Assembly: GCF_023278565.1 (NCBI RefSeq)
Contig: NC_064677.1
Span: forward strand, 744,001-808,000
From: Colletotrichum lupini
Lineage: Eukaryota; Ascomycota; Sordariomycetes; Glomerellales; Glomerellaceae
Length of the DNA: 64,000 nucleotides
Reading direction: 5' to 3'
The translations under genes were made by a program, and so were the position numbers. The notes beneath the pieces were generated by a model. It made no database searches. It worked only from the letters and a program-made list of their open reading frames with translations, and was not told where the DNA came from. This document shows, one piece after another, positions 34,526-45,941 of the stretch (positions within the stretch are counted from its first letter, which is position 1; each line of letters opens with the position of its first letter).

Positions 34526-35001
34526 ATAGTGTGTGATTTGCGACCAAACTCAGGAAGTTTGGGCCCCGCGATAAGCAATCTTCACCTGGTTGAGCAACCG
34601 TAGACAACTTTGAGCTGCGCGCTCGGAAGAACTAGTGCGGGTGTGCAGAAGTCGCATTTTGTCAATGGAGGGAGGAATAATCCATGTGTATGTGATATCA
34701 GTCTTGTACATGCTATCGCCGCCCGCGGGGGGTTTTGACGTTGATCGTTGTTGGTTCACGAACGTACCACGACAATCTCAGGATGGGCGTTGTGTTCTGG
34801 GGCCGAGGAGGAAACCAAATACCATACACGAATGAACGAAGCTAGATGCTTGAGGATTTCACTTATTTTGAAAGTTGCTTCAAGGTTAAGTATTTGATTA
34901 CCATGGCATCCAATTATGCCCCGTTTTTCTTCCTAGCCAAGTATCCAACCAAACAGTCCATCGCCAGAACCTTATCCCACAATCGGCCTTCCAATTTGTA
35001 T
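34526..35001. other. Intergenic between convergent genes
   Basis: It holds the 3' ends of the cupredoxin and MDR genes. No other gene is seen. Confidence 0.45.
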
Positions 35002-36021
35002 TCATGGCTCCACGACAACCTTTAATCCACTGACCCCCTTGAACAGCACATCCACAGCCTTATTCAGGCCATCCAATCCGCCATCAATCTTCTGAGATGG
35101 CAAGCCGACAATCTTGTTTGCAGCGATGGCCTGAGCAAAGTATGTCTCAAAGGACCACTTCAATAGACCGGCGTTTTTCTCTTCTGCAAGTGGTGCCGAC
35201 CAAGACCCGAAACTAACGGTGACTTCCTTGGGAACACTCTCCGGATCAGTGGGAGGTAACAACGCATACACCTTTCCTCCGCCCTGAGCAGCCAGGACTG
35301 CGGTGGTGATAGCAAATGTCAGTTTCAGTGAGATGGAGTCCACGACATATTCGTAAGGCCCTTGAGCAACGAGTTCTTTGATAACAGCGTCTTGTGATTG
35401 AGTGTGGTCGACGACGTGAACGGCACCCAACTTGGCTACAAAGTCCTTGTGCTGTGGGGATGTGGTGGTGACAGCATCGTATCCAGACTGAGACACATAT
35501 TGTGTCGCAAAGCTGCCGAAGCTAGATGTGCCGCCGTAAACCAAAATCTTCTTGCCCTTGGAGGGCACCTTCTTAGCCGGATCGGGCCTGTCTAGGCCTA
35601 AGTGCTCGTTGAATAAGCCAACGATGGTACTGAAGTTGCCTAGCAGACCGACGGGGGTGTGTAGGTCGACGCTGCTTGGAACCTTGATCGCAGTGACATC
35701 TCGCGACACTACTTGCTTTTGGAAGGCGCTGTACTTGTTACCGTTTGCACCACCCGTCTTGACGGCAGCTACTTTGTCGCCGACCTTGAAGCCGGTGACT
35801 TCGGAGCCGACGGCCGCCACGGTACCTCCATAAGATGAGCCGTGGATGGCCGGGTATGGGATGGGAAAGATGGCGAGTTTTGCGATTTTGGCGTCAATGG
35901 GGTTGAGGGCGACTAGCTCGTTCTTAATGAGGATTTCGTGGGGCCCAGGCTGCTCAGTGGTCACATCTTGCACAGTGAGCGGGGCTTTGGGTTCGAGTTG
36001 GACCGCGGCGGGGTGTGACAT
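35002..36021 (-). CDS. Zinc-independent medium-chain reductase (enoyl reductase / CipB-like)
   Basis: A single exon encodes 339 residues, normal for the medium-chain dehydrogenase/reductase superfamily. The GroES-like N-terminal domain carries ALNPIDAKI (about 38-46), HGSSYGGTVAAVGSEV and VGDKVAA. The nucleotide-binding domain carries ILVYGGTSSFGSFATQY (about 160-176), the A/GxxGxxG pattern for NADP(H). The catalytic and structural zinc ligands of alcohol dehydrogenases are absent, so it belongs with quinone/enoyl reductases and trans-acting enoyl reductases. The substrate is unknown. No polyketide synthase is nearby, so a secondary-metabolite role is unsupported. Confidence 0.85.
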   Translation of the reverse strand: MSHPAAVQLEPKAPLTVQDVTTEQPGPHEILIKNELVALNPIDAKIAKLAIFPIPYPAIHGSSYGGTVAAVGSEVTGFKVGDKVAAVKTGGANGNKYSAFQKQVVSRDVTAIKVPSSVDLHTPVGLLGNFSTIVGLFNEHLGLDRPDPAKKVPSKGKKILVYGGTSSFGSFATQYVSQSGYDAVTTTSPQHKDFVAKLGAVHVVDHTQSQDAVIKELVAQGPYEYVVDSISLKLTFAITTAVLAAQGGGKVYALLPPTDPESVPKEVTVSFGSWSAPLAEEKNAGLLKWSFETYFAQAIAANKIVGLPSQKIDGGLDGLNKAVDVLFKGVSGLKVVVEP

Positions 36022-37139
36022 CGTGGAAATCGGACGATTGTGGATGCTCGTGATGTTGGAAGTATGGCCAACAGCAGTGTTGTGAGTTGCAGGAGCTTGT
36101 TGATTTGGTACGGTAGTTTGTGAATACCGGTAGTGGGATCTGATATGTTAATGAGACTGCTTTTCTCTTACTTGACGAGATGCATGATGGCCTTAAGTAT
36201 CTCTGCTTCGACTCGAATTCAGACCATCGGGGAGATTGATCGTGCACCTAAACGCTATTCTTCCGAGCGGTTGCTAAGCGCACACGGCAGTCGAACGCAA
36301 TTGAAGGCGCCATCTGCGACATTCTTCACGATGAATCTTGATTGCTAAGCTTGAAAGGGTAAATCCCCACCACCGGGACACCCGGAGGTGGCGTAGCCTT
36401 TCGGTGTCACCAAAGCGGAAACAAATACCGAGTGTAGATTTAGATGCCGCCTACCTACTTACCAACTTATATGCACAATGAAGAGATGGATTACGTGCTG
36501 CAGTAACATTTCGTGTTTGTCACACATCATTGAGTGCCTGTTGGCGCGCGCATAGACCCCGCATTGAGTGACAGCTTTGGGCTCTCATTTCGCGCAAGAC
36601 TGAGTTCGTCCTTACAGTGTAAGCTCAACTCGAATGCACCACAAACCGCCCATTCGACGAATGCCGTTGGAACGATAGCGAACACTTCGGCCAAAATCAC
36701 GTCATCCGTAACTCAGGTTTCTAAGTGCGATATCATGAGATTGGTCTGAAAATCGGACTGCGAGGCTAAACTTTATTCAAATCGCACATGACCCATTTGG
36801 TGACATGAACCAAAAGTTTTCCTACTCAAACGTGACTGCTATCAGCAGTTGCGTAGGCGGATTGCTTGCGTGGAAGCTTTGAAATGTTTCTGGTCCCACC
36901 TTAAATATGGAAGGTCGAACAAGTCAGAATTAGACAAGAGGGATTAGACAAGATCAGTGCTTGGGATAAAGATGACTGTTACACGTGTACACTGTCATGA
37001 CTTGTAATTTCCACATCTCAATTGGTAGAGATGGTTGATGCTAAAGCCAAATACAACGCGACGCGTGAATCACAGCATGGAACTTTGATGATTTGTATCT
37101 GCAAGTCTTCAAAGTGCAAAGCCGATGCGGCTGTCATGA
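36022..37139. other. Intergenic, no gene seen
   Basis: This is the upstream region of the MDR gene plus the 3' flank of the NmrA-like gene. Only the hairpin at 36367-36391 stands out. Confidence 0.45.
36367..36391. promoter_or_regulatory. Palindromic CCGGG-ACA-CCCGG hairpin upstream of the MDR gene
   Basis: CCACC-A-CCGGG and CCCGG-A-GGTGG are reverse complements around ACA with one A-A mismatch. The hairpin lies about 350 bp upstream of the MDR start. It could be a regulator site containing CGG/CCG half-sites. Function is inferred. Confidence 0.35.
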
Positions 37140-38066
37140 TTATATTTCGTTGTCTCGCAAAAAGTCCTCGAGAGACGTGGCTCGAACATCCAGCTTATCG
37201 TTGTCGACTTTTGCCATATCCCATGTGCCTTTGTTTGTATAGAGTTGGTAAAAGTACGACATGTACTGGAAGAATTGTCTCGGTGTAGCTGCCTTTCGAG
37301 CCTCAAATGCAAGAGTTTTAAGGTCTTCATCAGTCCCCCTGATTTTAAAGCTGACCTGTTTTCCCTTCACCCTTTCGTAAGCAGCAGCAAGCTCCCTGAC
37401 TGAATGGATACCGGAAACTGTATCCCAGCATCCGCCCTCCTCAGCATCGTCTCTAGAAACAATCGCAGCAGTGAACTCCGCCGCGTCCCGCTCCGTGGTC
37501 CATGGAAATGGCTTATTTCCATCACCCCAGAAACTCATGGACTTGTCTCTACCGTCCCAGTAGCCGTTCAGCTCGACAGCTCCATAGGGGTGATCAGGAA
37601 ACACCCAAAACACCTCAGCCAAGACGCCTGTGAAGATGTATATCGGCCTGATGGGCGAGCTGATCTCGGCAATCCGACGGAATGCGATGAAAGGATCGTA
37701 GCTCTCATGCATGCCTAGTGGATCGCGACTCCAATCATTGTTCCACGTAGAGAGGACAAATCGGCGAATGTTGGCGCGCTCAGTGGCCCGGAGCAAGAGA
37801 AGCTGCCCATCGAATTGTAGCTCAGTCGGGAACACTCCATAGGCACAGATGACTGCGTCGGCTCCTTTGCAGCCGTGATCGAGGGCCTCAATGTCATAGT
37901 GACTCTTGGTAACGACGAAGCCCTCCAACTTGGCTCGTCGGGCATCTGTGAGTTTCGCGGGGTTACGACCTAAACCACGAACTTGATGCCCTCGAGCGTG
38001 TAGGGCGTCGACCAGTCTTTGGCCGATATTGCCAGTTGCGCCAGCCACAAGAACAAGCATTCCCAC
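37140..38066 (-). CDS. NmrA-like / isoflavone-reductase-like NAD(P)-binding protein
   Basis: A single exon encodes 308 residues. The N-terminal strand and glycine motif LVLVAGATGNIGQRLVDAL (residues about 4-22) is the NAD(P)-binding signature, followed by RGHQVRGLGRNPAKL, where the basic residues suit NADP(H). The middle segment RFVLSTWNNDW and later RDAAEFTAAIV match NmrA-family proteins, which include aromatic alcohol reductases and redox sensors that lack catalysis. The family's usual Tyr-x-x-x-Lys is not obvious, so whether it is an enzyme or a sensor is open. It shares strand with the MDR gene, about 1.1 kb away. Confidence 0.85.
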   Translation of the reverse strand: MGMLVLVAGATGNIGQRLVDALHARGHQVRGLGRNPAKLTDARRAKLEGFVVTKSHYDIEALDHGCKGADAVICAYGVFPTELQFDGQLLLLRATERANIRRFVLSTWNNDWSRDPLGMHESYDPFIAFRRIAEISSPIRPIYIFTGVLAEVFWVFPDHPYGAVELNGYWDGRDKSMSFWGDGNKPFPWTTERDAAEFTAAIVSRDDAEEGGCWDTVSGIHSVRELAAAYERVKGKQVSFKIRGTDEDLKTLAFEARKAATPRQFFQYMSYFYQLYTNKGTWDMAKVDNDKLDVRATSLEDFLRDNEI

Positions 38067-40202
38067 GACAAATGTTTTTTGATTAAAGAAGTTCTAATAT
38101 TGATATAGGTATGGTGAGCTGGAGTTGCAATCAAAAACCGTTGACGTAAAGGGTGTAGTTTCTCAAATCCATTGAGAAGGATGGCGAATCCAGTAGGTCA
38201 TTCTTCCGCATCAGTGCGGGGTTTAACTGATGAATCGGGGTCACATATTGATCGATGCAATTTCAGAAGAAAGTGGTCACCATTGCATAAAAAGATGGAG
38301 AATAAAGGGCCTCTTGCGTCACTTCGACATCGTGTTGGTGTTGGACATATAATATTTGCATCCCCCCCATGTCTAGCGCCGGGCGGCAGACCTTTTGCAG
38401 CATCACGTCCCGGCATGAGAGAGGCACATGTGAGACTAATACATACATGTAGGAATAAGTCTTAGAGCCTGAGAATGCTTTTTGGCAATCCAGAGAAAAT
38501 CAAGCCTTACTCATTTGGCAGTATAAAAGAACGGAGCAAACTTGGGCAACGAAGATGACAGTGCTTCATAAGGTCTTCATTGGCTCTTGTGGGGTTGCCA
38601 TGAGCGGAATGAAGAGGAGATAGTATATTAAGGCATAGGCTACGAGGGTTGTTGTGCCCTGCGTGGCGTGAAAAGGGGTTGAAAGCACACTAAATAAGTC
38701 CACGTGAATCTACGAGGTGAACAGTTCAACTTCTTGACGGACAAAGTGGGGATACATATGCTTGAGTTTCTGGGCTAGACCTTGATACGGTCGACGAGTG
38801 TTGACTTTCATCATACTCTCATCATCTCATGAAATGCCTTACTGCAAATGACATGATGTAGGTATGATCCTTAGGCCTGGGAATACGATAATCACCTAGT
38901 TTTTTTTTAAGTTGTCACATGTAGCAAATGTGCGGTGCTCCTCCATTCATCGACTTCAGGAGAAACTAGTCACTGACCAGCTGGTATTGCAACACCTAGA
39001 AACCTCGAGCAATTATGAAGCGGGATATTGGGGACAGCTCGACGCTTGGATTAGCTACTAATCTAAGTACTGTGTTTAGTAGTCGAGGAAGACAGGATGA
39101 TTCGGCCGTTTGAGACTCGGGTGCCAATAACGCACTCAATACGTCAAGATGCATTTGAAAGACCCAACCCAGAGAGCTATGCGGAAAAGGTGAATTGAAA
39201 CTCAATCGACCCATTTCACCCCTTGTACCGTCTCTCCAAGCTCGCGGCTTTCTAGTCTTACGCACGAAAAGATTGACTCGACGGTTTACTTCTGAAAGAT
39301 GTGACTATGCCCAAGACATATCAGGCAGCATCCTGTGAGGAAATTTCAATAACACTTAACTTGGCAGACTGATTGGATTACAACTATTGGTTCTTGGCTA
39401 TGTGGTGTCACCCTGGAGATAGAGTGGCATCTGCAGGCTTCCATGTTTTCGACAATGCAAGGGCTGGAAAGCAGAACTTCTCCCAAAGTAGAAGGCCACC
39501 TAAACATTGCTTGAAGGGCAGTTTGTCGAGAAACAACAATTATACAGACACGCTACAATTCATGATTATGCAGCTCGAACACAAACAATGCAGTGCCTGT
39601 AGCGATTGCAACATCCAGGCGAAAGATGGCAAGATCGAGGTTGATTGAACGATACTTTATGTTGGAACATACTAATACTAGGTATGCATACTTCAAATCT
39701 AATTAATGCAGCCTCCTATGCACATCAAGCAGATTTAGATGAAGAACAAACACTGAAGGAAACTCCCCTGCCCACGGATGTCGCCGCGGACGATCACTTC
39801 CTCTCCTAGCACATTTGCGAATAAGAAAGCCACGTGTGAAATCTTAAGGAACCGAGCCAAGGCAAACGTTTCTTTTCTCAAAGGAAATGAAAGGGGATGG
39901 ATCCCCCAAGCCCTACAAACTGGATCTGATCCGAGCTTATCTTTACGATACCCTAACTGCATGTCACAAATTTATGGTTGAAAGCTTGAGTGGCGGCAGA
40001 AACTGTTGAGTCAAAATGTCTCTTGATCATTTACGAGGAATAAGCAACTCCAAGGCCGCCAGTGCGGGCGAAAACAGAGTTTTTCGGTAACTGCAAGTCT
40101 ATGAAGGGTATTTCGTTTTCTCGTGTATGTACAAGGGTGTGCCAAACATCTCCTGAATCACCCAATCAATCTCCCCAATTTGTTGCGCATGGCAAACAGA
40201 AC
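38067..40202. other. 2.1-kb region without a supported gene
   Basis: Scattered short frames on both strands lack domains or splice support. I see no repeats or transposon ends here. Confidence 0.5.
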
Positions 40203-41089
40203 TTAGGCAAGCTTCTCGATGTCAGCATCGTGGGGTACCAAGCTGAGGTGCTGAAGGTCACCGCGAGCCTCCTTCTTGACCCACGCGGCATTGCGTCTCT
40301 TGAACATCATCTTGGGCAAGGCCTGGTTGAGGCAGACGTCGACCTTCATGCAGGTGCCGCCGGAGCAGCAGCTCTGCTTGATGCAGACCTCGCCGTTGCT
40401 GCAGTCGTTGGTGGTGTCGCACGAGGGGCTGCAGTCGTTGGGCTGGGCGCAGACCTTGCGGCCCTCGACGGTCTGGAAGCAGACACAGCCGGTCTCGCTG
40501 GAGCACACGGGGATGACGCGGTCGCCGCAGTTCCAGGTGTTGCTGCACTCGAGAGCCGGACGGGTGACGTTGACAAAGGGGGCGAGGGTGGTGGTGGAGA
40601 CGAAGGTGACGGTCGAGGTGACGATGGGGGTCGGAGCGGTGGTGGTGGCCGCGGAGGCGCCGAAGCAGGAGCAGGCGGAGCTGTAGCGCCTCTCATCGAC
40701 GCAGGCGGAGGCGTAGGCCGGGATGGCCTTGGTGGCGGAGATGGGAGTCTCGGCAGCCTGACGCTGGTAGATGGTCTTGGTAGAGTTGGCTGTGATGGTC
40801 TGAATGCTGCTCTCAGTGATGTAGACGGTGCTGTGGCAGATCGGTCAGCTTTTCTGATTGGAGTAATACTACTTGATGAAGCTTACGACGTGGCCGGAAT
40901 CTGGGTCACGGCAAGGAACGAGCTGCATTCTGCCATGCGAAGCTCCATGGTGGCCGTTCCGAAGCGAGTTGCCCGCACGGCGCGGAGGCAGTTATCGGCG
41001 TTGCAGCCATTCTGACGGCCGGCAAGGTTGGCAACCTCGGGCAGGGCCGCAGCCGCGGCGGCGAAAGCAGCAACAATGTAGCACTTCAT
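40203..41089 (-). CDS. Secreted cysteine-rich protein, candidate effector
   Basis: Two exons, 40887-41089 and 40203-40830, are joined over a 56-bp intron (GTAAGC donor, GCTGAC branch site, CACAG acceptor), giving 276 residues. The start at 41089 begins a signal peptide (MKCYIVAAFAAAAAALPEVA); the upstream ATG at 41167 would bury it. Residues about 28-60 hold GCNADNCLRAVRATR and CSSFL, a pattern common in secreted fungal proteins. A Thr/Ala-rich linker with TTTAPTPIV follows. The C-terminal part has about fourteen cysteines, including CVCFQTVEG, CSPSCDTTNDC and CCSGGTCM, likely disulphide-bonded. No enzymatic motif is visible. Its function is unknown, and secretion plus cysteine content only make an effector or wall role possible. 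Confidence 0.85.
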
Positions 41090-43139
41090 CTTGGAAAGAG
41101 TGGGTGAGTGTAGTGTTGTAGTGACTGTGAAACTCGTGGTCGAAAACGACAAGAGACCTGTGAGCAAGTGAATGAATGAAGAATGAAGATGTTACTCTGT
41201 GTGGCTTGTCATCTCTTCATGTTTTCAAAAGTCGGAGACCAACACATCTATCTTATATTCCTCCGATCGTCCCTGGCTCAAGCTCCCTCGCCGCGTGGTA
41301 TGCAAACCTTAGGGAAGATAGGACACACTATGCAAGGGGAAGACGGGTCTAGTAGCGCCTCGGCAACCAACGAGAAAAGCAAACGGCCCTCAAACCTCGA
41401 CGTCTTAGGGTTGATAACATGCGTGTCGCCGTCATTAGTCCTGTGTCCAAACAAGCTTAGATGGTTTAGCAGCAAACGAGACATTGAAAAAAGCATCTGA
41501 GTGCCCCCTTTCATTAGTGGGATAAGAAAAAGTGGGAATACGTCTTGTCCCTCCTCCGGAGCTTAGGACGGCACGCTGCATAACTGACGGGGAAGAATTC
41601 GACTCCGAGCCGGAATGGGCGCCGGGCGTTATGTTTGCTGTAGTGAATGGTCCGAGGGCGTGGAAACGTGCAACTAGGTAACTTACATGAGAGCCTCACC
41701 GCTGAGGTCCTGAGCTCTTCCGCGGTCACCCCTGGCTTGCCTGGCTCATTCCCGAAGTAGTGCTGTTAAGTTGAATGTTTAGAGGCTCATGTTTGCCAAG
41801 GACCTGCAGTAGCGCGGCGCATCGATGTCGACGGCGCCGTCGAAAGCCCACCGAAGCCTCCCGCTAACGCCCAATTTGGGCCTTTTTCATAGCCCGCGGC
41901 TTTCAGGTATACTTGGCCGTGCGTTTTATGTTGAAGAGGACGGAATCACCAAAATCGTCCGTGGGCGATAAGCTCACCTCAATCATGTTCCCGCGCAACC
42001 ATGGACGAGAACTCACACCGCTGTCTAGAAATAAGCTACCGGAGCCTCCAGTTCTGGGTTATGCAACTCTGAGTATAGTCTGTCGGTTTGCATTTGACTT
42101 GTGCCCCTTCTCCCTAGTGTCTCTAGATCAGTAGATTGACGTCACTCCCAAGAACCCAATGTTCCATGACAGACAGAAACATTGTTTCTGACTTTGATCG
42201 AACTCCCTTAGCTTCTCTGTCGGCACTACTTCGCATCGCGGGCCTACCTGCGACTCGGTGACTTGGCACTTTGTCTACCCCGGTATTACGGTTATTCTAG
42301 GAACCATTAAGCTCGCGGATCTCAAGAGCACCCCAAGCACTAATGTACCCCTGCTGGGACGTGGCCAATACGCAAGTACCGATATGATCGGCAAGAAACC
42401 CCTGCTTACCTTAATTGACGACCAGCATCAACCAGCGAAACCCCGACCGATATGCAACCCTTCAATATAACATCACAAACCAGACAAACACGGAAAAGGC
42501 CGCTCATGACGCGGGAACAGACGTTCGTATCGAGCGCGACTGCGGCAACGGGATAGCACGGTCCAGAACAACCAGAACAATGCCAGCTGGAGGCCCCCAA
42601 CATCTCCCGCTTAGCGCGACTGTGGCTGATCTAAATCTGAGCGAAGACTACCGACCTGGCGAGAGACGGTGACCATGAGCCGTTGTGGCTGCCCTTAGTG
42701 TCGTTGACTAGTACCTTGAAAGGTTAATCACGAAGATGTTCCTTGGCATTTGGAAGCAAAGTAGTGAAGTTGAGAGTTCCGTGTGCCATGCGGCGGCGCG
42801 CTCGTTCAGTGTCGGTTAGAAGCTCTTGCGTCGCGGCCGGGAATGATGGCATTGATGCAAACTTCTGCTTTGTGGGAGAGATCAAAATCTTCTTGGCAAC
42901 CGAAATTTATCGTAATGCTGAGTGACTATGTAGGATTGTGGTCTGCAGCGAAACCGGCACTTTTGGACGAGTGCCCTTTGTTTCTTGTAATCAATATGAA
43001 GAGGGTAGGATTAACTTGGTCATGGGTGTTTTTCAAACAGGCAAAGGATGAAATTCTGATTTCATCTACAATCTCAAACTAAGTACTCACTCGAGACTAA
43101 GGATCAATCAACGAAAGAAGTTCCATATTGGAGTAATTT
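41090..43139. other. 2-kb region without a supported gene
   Basis: No convincing coding sequence is present. Frames are short and overlapping on both strands. Confidence 0.5.
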
Positions 43140-44531
43140 TCAATTTAACCCTAGATCAGCCACGTGCAGACCCAAGCTGTTTTCTGTGCTTGACCCAGCC
43201 AGAGACTGAGAGGCATTGCGGTAGGAAAACGCATCCGCATGAGCCCGGGCAGGTGAGAAGGGCCACGGTAGCTTAGCAGCAACCTTTCGGACTTCGAAAA
43301 TCAGACCAACAGGAGAATGTGACTTGGCGGCATCGATCCACGCCGCTTTTGTCGCTTCTTCAATCTCGAAGTCCCATGTACTCTCCCATGTGAAAGTTGG
43401 GGTATCACCTTTCTCAATGGAGTAACAGAAACAGCCTGCCGAAATAATATATTGCTCCCGCGCGTTCCAGAGCTCCATCACTCTCAACTTTGGCATCCGT
43501 CGGGCAGCTCTCGCGGCTGACAACAGGAGCTTGTTTGTCATTTCGGGTGCCTTGTCCCAAATATAATGAGACGTCAGACTGATGACCTGTATTTCAGGCC
43601 AATCAGGGCCAGCGACGCTGTCCTGAAGGGATGGGACTTCGTTCTTGGGCTGGTCCATCATGTGCGAAAAGAAGTCAGTAGCGTCGATGGCAAACGAGAC
43701 ACATAGGTTCTCCAGCCCGCGGCTCTGACGATACAGTTGCTCGGGGATGCCCTGATGCGTGCGAATGTATTCGATCCAATCATGTTGCGTGTTCAAATTG
43801 CTCTGGTCGCAGGATTCTCGGATAGTGAGCGACTTCAGTTCGACCGGCGCAATCTGCCAGTCCGTGACTAGGCAAAGCTTGTGCTTATATCCAGGTCGGC
43901 AACCGATTTCGTAGTTGTAGTCCAATGTGTCCAGACCAGGCGCAAGTCCAGTCAAAATAAGGTCGGCAAGCTCGGGCCCAGTACTGCGGGAAATGTAAGA
44001 TTGTGGTTTCACGATGCGGAGCGACCGCACGCAACCGATTGACCACTTTCGCTGCCGCAAGAGCTCTAGTCCGTACTTGAGCAGCGGGGGACCGCAGGGC
44101 CGGACTTCGACGATTTCGAGGCCGATTCTGGCGTCTGCCGCCTTCCAGGTTTGCAACAAGTCGAACAAGGAGACTACGACCTCCGCGAAGGCCCTCCTGT
44201 AGCTTTTGGATGTCTTGGTGGCATCGTAGTCGATATGGACACGGAGTCGCTTGAGGACTTTCTGGCGCGGTTTGGTAAGGATACTGCGGGCTTGGACAAC
44301 CTTTCGTCGGCTAGGGGTGGACTTTTGAGAACGTAGGGAGATGTGCATGTCTCCAAAGACGAAGGGTTCAATGATTTTCTGCCATTCGGAAGAGATGGAA
44401 GCGTACGGGGCTAATGGATGGTTCTCTTCCCTGCCGCATTTGAGGAGATGGCCCCAAATTTGGTTCTTAAGCTCATTAGGTAGATCATGCCACCAAGCCA
44501 TCGTGACGTGACACCTTTGTGGGCGATTCAC
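43140..44531 (-). CDS. DUF6546-like protein with F-box-like N-terminus
   Basis: A single exon encodes up to 463 residues. The ATG at 44501 is a better start because the protein then opens with MAWWHDLPNELKNQIWGHLL, an F-box-like helical motif (LPxEL...I...L), followed by LAPYASISSEWQKIIEPFVF. The C-terminus ends with FSPARAHADAFSYRNASQSL, like fungal DUF6546 proteins. The centre is leucine-rich without clear LRRs. Family members are expanded in ascomycetes and uncharacterised. The F-box suggests a ubiquitin-ligase adaptor, which is inference. It is the last ordinary gene before the NACHT-like array. Confidence 0.75.
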   Translation of the reverse strand: MNRPQRCHVTMAWWHDLPNELKNQIWGHLLKCGREENHPLAPYASISSEWQKIIEPFVFGDMHISLRSQKSTPSRRKVVQARSILTKPRQKVLKRLRVHIDYDATKTSKSYRRAFAEVVVSLFDLLQTWKAADARIGLEIVEVRPCGPPLLKYGLELLRQRKWSIGCVRSLRIVKPQSYISRSTGPELADLILTGLAPGLDTLDYNYEIGCRPGYKHKLCLVTDWQIAPVELKSLTIRESCDQSNLNTQHDWIEYIRTHQGIPEQLYRQSRGLENLCVSFAIDATDFFSHMMDQPKNEVPSLQDSVAGPDWPEIQVISLTSHYIWDKAPEMTNKLLLSAARAARRMPKLRVMELWNAREQYIISAGCFCYSIEKGDTPTFTWESTWDFEIEEATKAAWIDAAKSHSPVGLIFEVRKVAAKLPWPFSPARAHADAFSYRNASQSLAGSSTENSLGLHVADLGLN

Positions 44532-45941
44532 TCGGTGCTACATGGATCAGTGGGAGCCTCTGCCGGGTCTGCAGATGTGTAAAGAAAGAGGGGATGGCAT
44601 CATGGGAAGCGGAGCGCGACAAACGATAAGCTTCGAGCTGTTCCAACACGGCCACTTGGCCACCGAGGGTCAAAGCTCAACCGCTCTCGGGTACCTACAG
44701 TGTGTACCAACAAAGTGGTTGAGTAATCAACCTTACTTAACAAAATCCTGCTGATGCTCAACTACCACGGTAGGGCAGACTTAAATACGTCCACTTTCTT
44801 TGTGTTGTGATGATGAATGTGATATCCTGATGCCGAAGTGGAGTCTATTGGTGAACGGCTGTTCAAAAGATAATGCAAAGCTTATACCCGATGATTGGGA
44901 AGGTTACATGCAGTCATTTCCATTAAGTTCATGTGCCTTATGCATGTGATCTAAACAGTTCTTGGTTGAGCCTTTCTACCAAAAAAAGTCGCGATGAACT
45001 TGTCATCCGGCTCACATCTCATAGGCACTCGATCATAGGCACACAATCCCAGGGAAGTAAAATCTGAATGCATGCAGATCCCCTGCTGGTCTTTGACACG
45101 ATTTCTCGGATGCGAATACCTATCAGCTTGCTTGAGAAGCCAACGAAAGTCACAAGCCACTTCAGTCCCTACCTCCCTCATTGCTCATGGCTGGCTATTA
45201 CCCAGTTTCTGTCTTCACTGCGCATAGCCAAAGTCAACGGCTAGGTATGGGTGCTGAGGTGGCTACATCAAGGACCTTGTTCAGTGATGGTCACCAAAGG
45301 TCTGGATTAATACCAAAGATGCGGTCGCTATCCAGTAGAGCGTTGATGAAAGCTACACGTTGCACGCAGAACCAGGTCGTCCATGGTGATGCAACGTTAA
45401 GTGGGCATCACCAGCACCAATTTTCCTTCATTTTCGCTTTCGCGGGAAGCTTGAAAGCGCCCAGGAAGGTATTCGGCTTTCGGATTCATGCGAGAGCAAG
45501 GGGGGTGGGGGGTTTACGGGTCGTTTACTGTCTGGTGCAAAGAATATGTTCGGAGCTTCAGACTTGGGATCCTGACACACAGAAGTCCCAATGCAAGCTC
45601 AGGAAAAGTTGATATAAAACTATAATGCCCGTATGGGATTGCTTTATGATTTGATGTCATCTCCTCACTCATTTACATAGATTATTCGACACAGAACCTG
45701 ATCTGCTGGGTAGATCATCGTACTCTCACTTCTCATTCCTGACTGCGATTACCTCTCGTATTCGCGGAGATTTTCTGGTTTATTTGCTTCGGGATGAGAT
45801 ATCAAGTCGAGGTCCATCTCTTGATTCGTGTTAACTCTGTTGGTAAGCCTCACTCCTGACGACACTTGGCTCATATCTATCGTCAAGAAATCCAGCTCAT
45901 GACCTCCGTTCTAGAAAAGAGAGTATCTTCAATCACACATC
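44532..45941. other. Intergenic before the NACHT-like array
   Basis: No gene is recognised. It includes the upstream region of array copy 1, where the last 200 bp show no clear TATA box. Confidence 0.45.

Noticed and set aside
40062..41015. 317-codon Gly/Ala/Asp-rich plus-strand frame
   Set aside because: It is antisense to the Cys-rich secreted protein, whose exons, intron and signal peptide are convincing. The biased composition is typical of a shadow.
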